From an uncultured Cardiobacterium sp. (GTDB taxonomy: Bacteria > Pseudomonadota > Gammaproteobacteria > Cardiobacteriales > Cardiobacteriaceae), in the NCBI RefSeq assembly GCF_938028185.1, contig NZ_CALJAH010000355.1:1-26426 (forward strand): a stretch of DNA of 26,426 nt, in the 5' to 3' direction. The notes beneath the pieces are model-generated. The model did not search any database and was not told where the DNA came from. It saw only the letters and a list, made by a program, of their open reading frames with translations. The stretch's first letter is position 1; each line of letters starts with the position of its first letter. This document shows, one piece after another, positions 24,810 to 26,426 of the stretch. The position numbers were made by a program, and so were the translations under genes.

Positions 24810-25244
24810 ATGACCCGCATCAACCTCGTCCCGCCGCAGGAGCTCTGCGACCAGCACCTGCTCGCCGAACACCGCGAACTGACGCGCATCCCCAACGCGG
24901 TCGCCCGTGGTCGCTACCATCTGCGCGGCCAGCCCGCCGATTACAAACTGGGCGAAGGACACGTCCGTTTCTTTTTCGACAAACTCGCCTTCCTCCAGCG
25001 CCGCTATCAGATGCTGCACGAAGAATGCCGCGCCCGCGGCTTCAACGTGCAAAACATCTGGCCGCAAGACCTGCCCACCGACCCGGCGCTGTGGCAGGAT
25101 TACCAGCCGACCGCCATCGCGCTTGCGACAAACCGCGCCCGCATCGCCGAACGGATGCCGAAAACACCGCGCTTCACCCCGCCAGGCGCAACAAAAAGCC
25201 GGGCATCATGCCCGGCCAAAAATGAACCGTCCCCAATTCCATGA
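24810..25244 (+). CDS. Pyrimidine dimer DNA glycosylase, T4 endonuclease V (DenV) family
   Basis: A 144-residue homologue of phage T4 endonuclease V, which removes UV-induced pyrimidine dimers and nicks the abasic site. The N-terminus MTRINLVPPQELCDQHLLAE aligns residue for residue with T4 DenV. Thr2 (the catalytic amine after Met removal), His16, Arg22 and Glu23 (catalytic acid) are all kept. YKLGEGHVRFFFDKLAFLQRR matches the later core. The C-terminal 20 or so residues are low-complexity and are encoded across the terminator of the convergent fbaB gene. It starts nine bases after the TerD-nuclease gene and probably shares its transcript, placing a repair enzyme in the Ter module. Confidence 0.9.
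   Translation: MTRINLVPPQELCDQHLLAEHRELTRIPNAVARGRYHLRGQPADYKLGEGHVRFFFDKLAFLQRRYQMLHEECRARGFNVQNIWPQDLPTDPALWQDYQPTAIALATNRARIAERMPKTPRFTPPGATKSRASCPAKNEPSPIP
25193..25216 (-). terminator. Rho-independent terminator of fbaB, inside the glycosylase gene
   Basis: GCCGGGCAT and ATGCCCGGC (25198-25216) make a near-perfect palindrome. On the minus strand it is followed by TTTTT (25197-25193); on the plus strand there is no T-tract. It therefore ends fbaB transcription while lying within the last codons of the plus-strand glycosylase gene. Confidence 0.85.
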
Positions 25245-25245
25245 A

Positions 25246-26298
25246 TCAGGCGATGGTCACGCTCTTGTCGAGATAAACGTCCTGCACCGCGTGCAGCAGT
25301 TCGACGCCTTCGGCGAAAGGTTTTTTGAAGCATTTGCGCCCCAGAATCAGCCCCATGCCGCCCGCGCGTTTGTTGATGACGGCAGTGCGCACCGATTCGG
25401 CCTTGTCGCTGGCGCCGCCCGCCGCGCCGCCGGAATTGATGAGGCCGATGCGCCCCATATAACAGTTGGCGAGCTGGTAGCGGCAGAGGTCAATCGGGTG
25501 GTCGCTGGTGAGTTTGCTGTAAACGAGGTCGTCGGTGTTGCCGAAGCCGATTTTGCGGTAGCCGTCGTTGTTCACCGCCTGTTTCTGCTTGACGATGTCG
25601 GCGCCGATGGTCACGGCGAGGTGATTTGCCTGGCCGGTGAGGTCGGCGGAACTGTGGTAATCCACACCATCGTGCTTGAAGGCGGGATTGCGGGTGTACG
25701 CCCAAAGTACGGTGAGCATACCGAGTTCGTGCGCGCGGGCGAAGGCGGCGGAGACTTCCTGAATCTGGCGGCGGCATTCCGGCGCGCCAAAGTAGATGGT
25801 GGCACCGACCGCCATCGCGCCGAGGTCAAATGCCTGCTCAACGGTAGCAAACGGTGTCTGGTCGTGCAGCGGCGGCAGAGAGAGCGTTTCGTTGTGGTTA
25901 ATCTTCACCAAAAACGGGATTTTGTGCGCGTATTTGCGGGCGACGCTGGCGAGGACGCCGTAGGTGGAAGCGACCGCGTTACAACCGCCCTCAATGGCCA
26001 GCCGCACAATGTTCTCCGGGTCAAAATACTGCGGATTGACGGCAAACGACGCCCCGGCGGAGTGCTCAACCCCCTGATCGACCGGCAGAATGGAAATGTA
26101 GCCGGTACCTGCGAGACGGCCATGATTCAGAATCTGCTGGTAGGAGCGCAGCACCACCGGCGAGCGGTCATTCTGCGCAAAGACGCGGTCAATGTAATCG
26201 CTGCCGGGCAGGTACAGCGTTTCCTTCGGGATGGTGGTGCAGTGGTGGTTGAGCAGGGATTCTGCTTCATTACCAAGCAGTTGGCGAATGTCTGACAT
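25246..26298 (-). CDS. fbaB: Class I fructose-bisphosphate aldolase (FbaB/DhnA type)
   Basis: This enzyme splits fructose 1,6-bisphosphate into the two triose phosphates through a lysine Schiff base and needs no metal. I start it at ATG 26298 (MSDIRQLLGNEAESLL) with AGGAGAA upstream, giving 350 residues, the same as E. coli FbaB. Conserved pieces include ILPVDQGVEHSAGASF, FLVKINHNE, TVLWAYTRNPAF, GADIVKQK with the likely Schiff-base lysine, and LINSGGAAGG for phosphate binding. The class II enzyme is not in the window. Its stop is one base from the stop of the convergent glycosylase gene. The 26299-26426 stretch holds no further gene and no clear promoter. Confidence 0.95.
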   Translation of the reverse strand: MSDIRQLLGNEAESLLNHHCTTIPKETLYLPGSDYIDRVFAQNDRSPVVLRSYQQILNHGRLAGTGYISILPVDQGVEHSAGASFAVNPQYFDPENIVRLAIEGGCNAVASTYGVLASVARKYAHKIPFLVKINHNETLSLPPLHDQTPFATVEQAFDLGAMAVGATIYFGAPECRRQIQEVSAAFARAHELGMLTVLWAYTRNPAFKHDGVDYHSSADLTGQANHLAVTIGADIVKQKQAVNNDGYRKIGFGNTDDLVYSKLTSDHPIDLCRYQLANCYMGRIGLINSGGAAGGASDKAESVRTAVINKRAGGMGLILGRKCFKKPFAEGVELLHAVQDVYLDKSVTIA

Positions 26299-26426
26299 GA
26301 TGTTCTCCTGGTGAAAGTGGAGCGGTACGCAAATGCGAACCGCAGCGGCAGTATATACCTCCCATGCAAGAGTGGCGGCGGGAAACGCCCGCAATATACA
26401 TACACCTTTCCCGCTACCCTGTATGT

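Noticed and set aside
26340..26426. GC-rich short inverted repeat and TATACT near the right edge as an fbaB promoter
   Set aside because: No -35 box at acceptable spacing, so I could not support a promoter call.

Overview
The window (about 57% GC by eye) reads as a chromosomal segment of a Gram-negative proteobacterium. The glmM-tpiA-secG-tRNA-Leu order, a complete Na+-pumping NADH:quinone reductase (NQR) operon with apbE and nqrM, NhaA, DapD, L21/L27/ObgE and an ESPR-type trimeric autotransporter suggest a host-associated gammaproteobacterium. Cardiobacteriaceae (Cardiobacterium-like) is my best guess, held with moderate confidence because no marker here settles it.

Region 1 (1-4018, minus): a trimeric autotransporter adhesin (YadA/Hia type) that runs off the left edge. 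It is interrupted by an in-frame TAG at 3650-3652, after which the frame stays open for more than 1,200 codons. Region 2 (4158-15436, minus): a tightly packed series nhaA, glmM, tpiA, secG, tRNA-Leu(GAG), nqrABCDEF, apbE, nqrM, closed by a strong hairpin at 4158-4186. It joins cell-wall precursor synthesis, glycolysis and Sec export to a sodium circuit: the NQR pump, its flavin transferase, its iron-site maturation factor and a Na+/H+ antiporter.

Region 3 (15437-19386): an inverted-repeat element resembling neisserial small repeats lies between nhaA and dapD. It is followed by dapD with a terminator, a DUF2726 protein, a secreted DUF4189-type protein, a frameshifted ABC-transporter-type membrane gene, and a badly decayed transposase beside tRNA-Val(GAC). 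Region 4 (19560-21948, plus): rplU, rpmA, obgE and a small membrane protein.

Region 5 (21972-25244, plus): a glutaredoxin-like protein, a TerA-type protein, a TerD-nuclease fusion whose C-terminus has a PD-(D/E)xK endonuclease signature, and a T4 endonuclease V-like pyrimidine-dimer glycosylase. This is the most unusual part of the window: a stress module joining Ter domains to DNA cleavage and DNA repair enzymes. A class I fructose-bisphosphate aldolase (fbaB, minus) converges on it, and its terminator sits inside the 3' end of the glycosylase gene.
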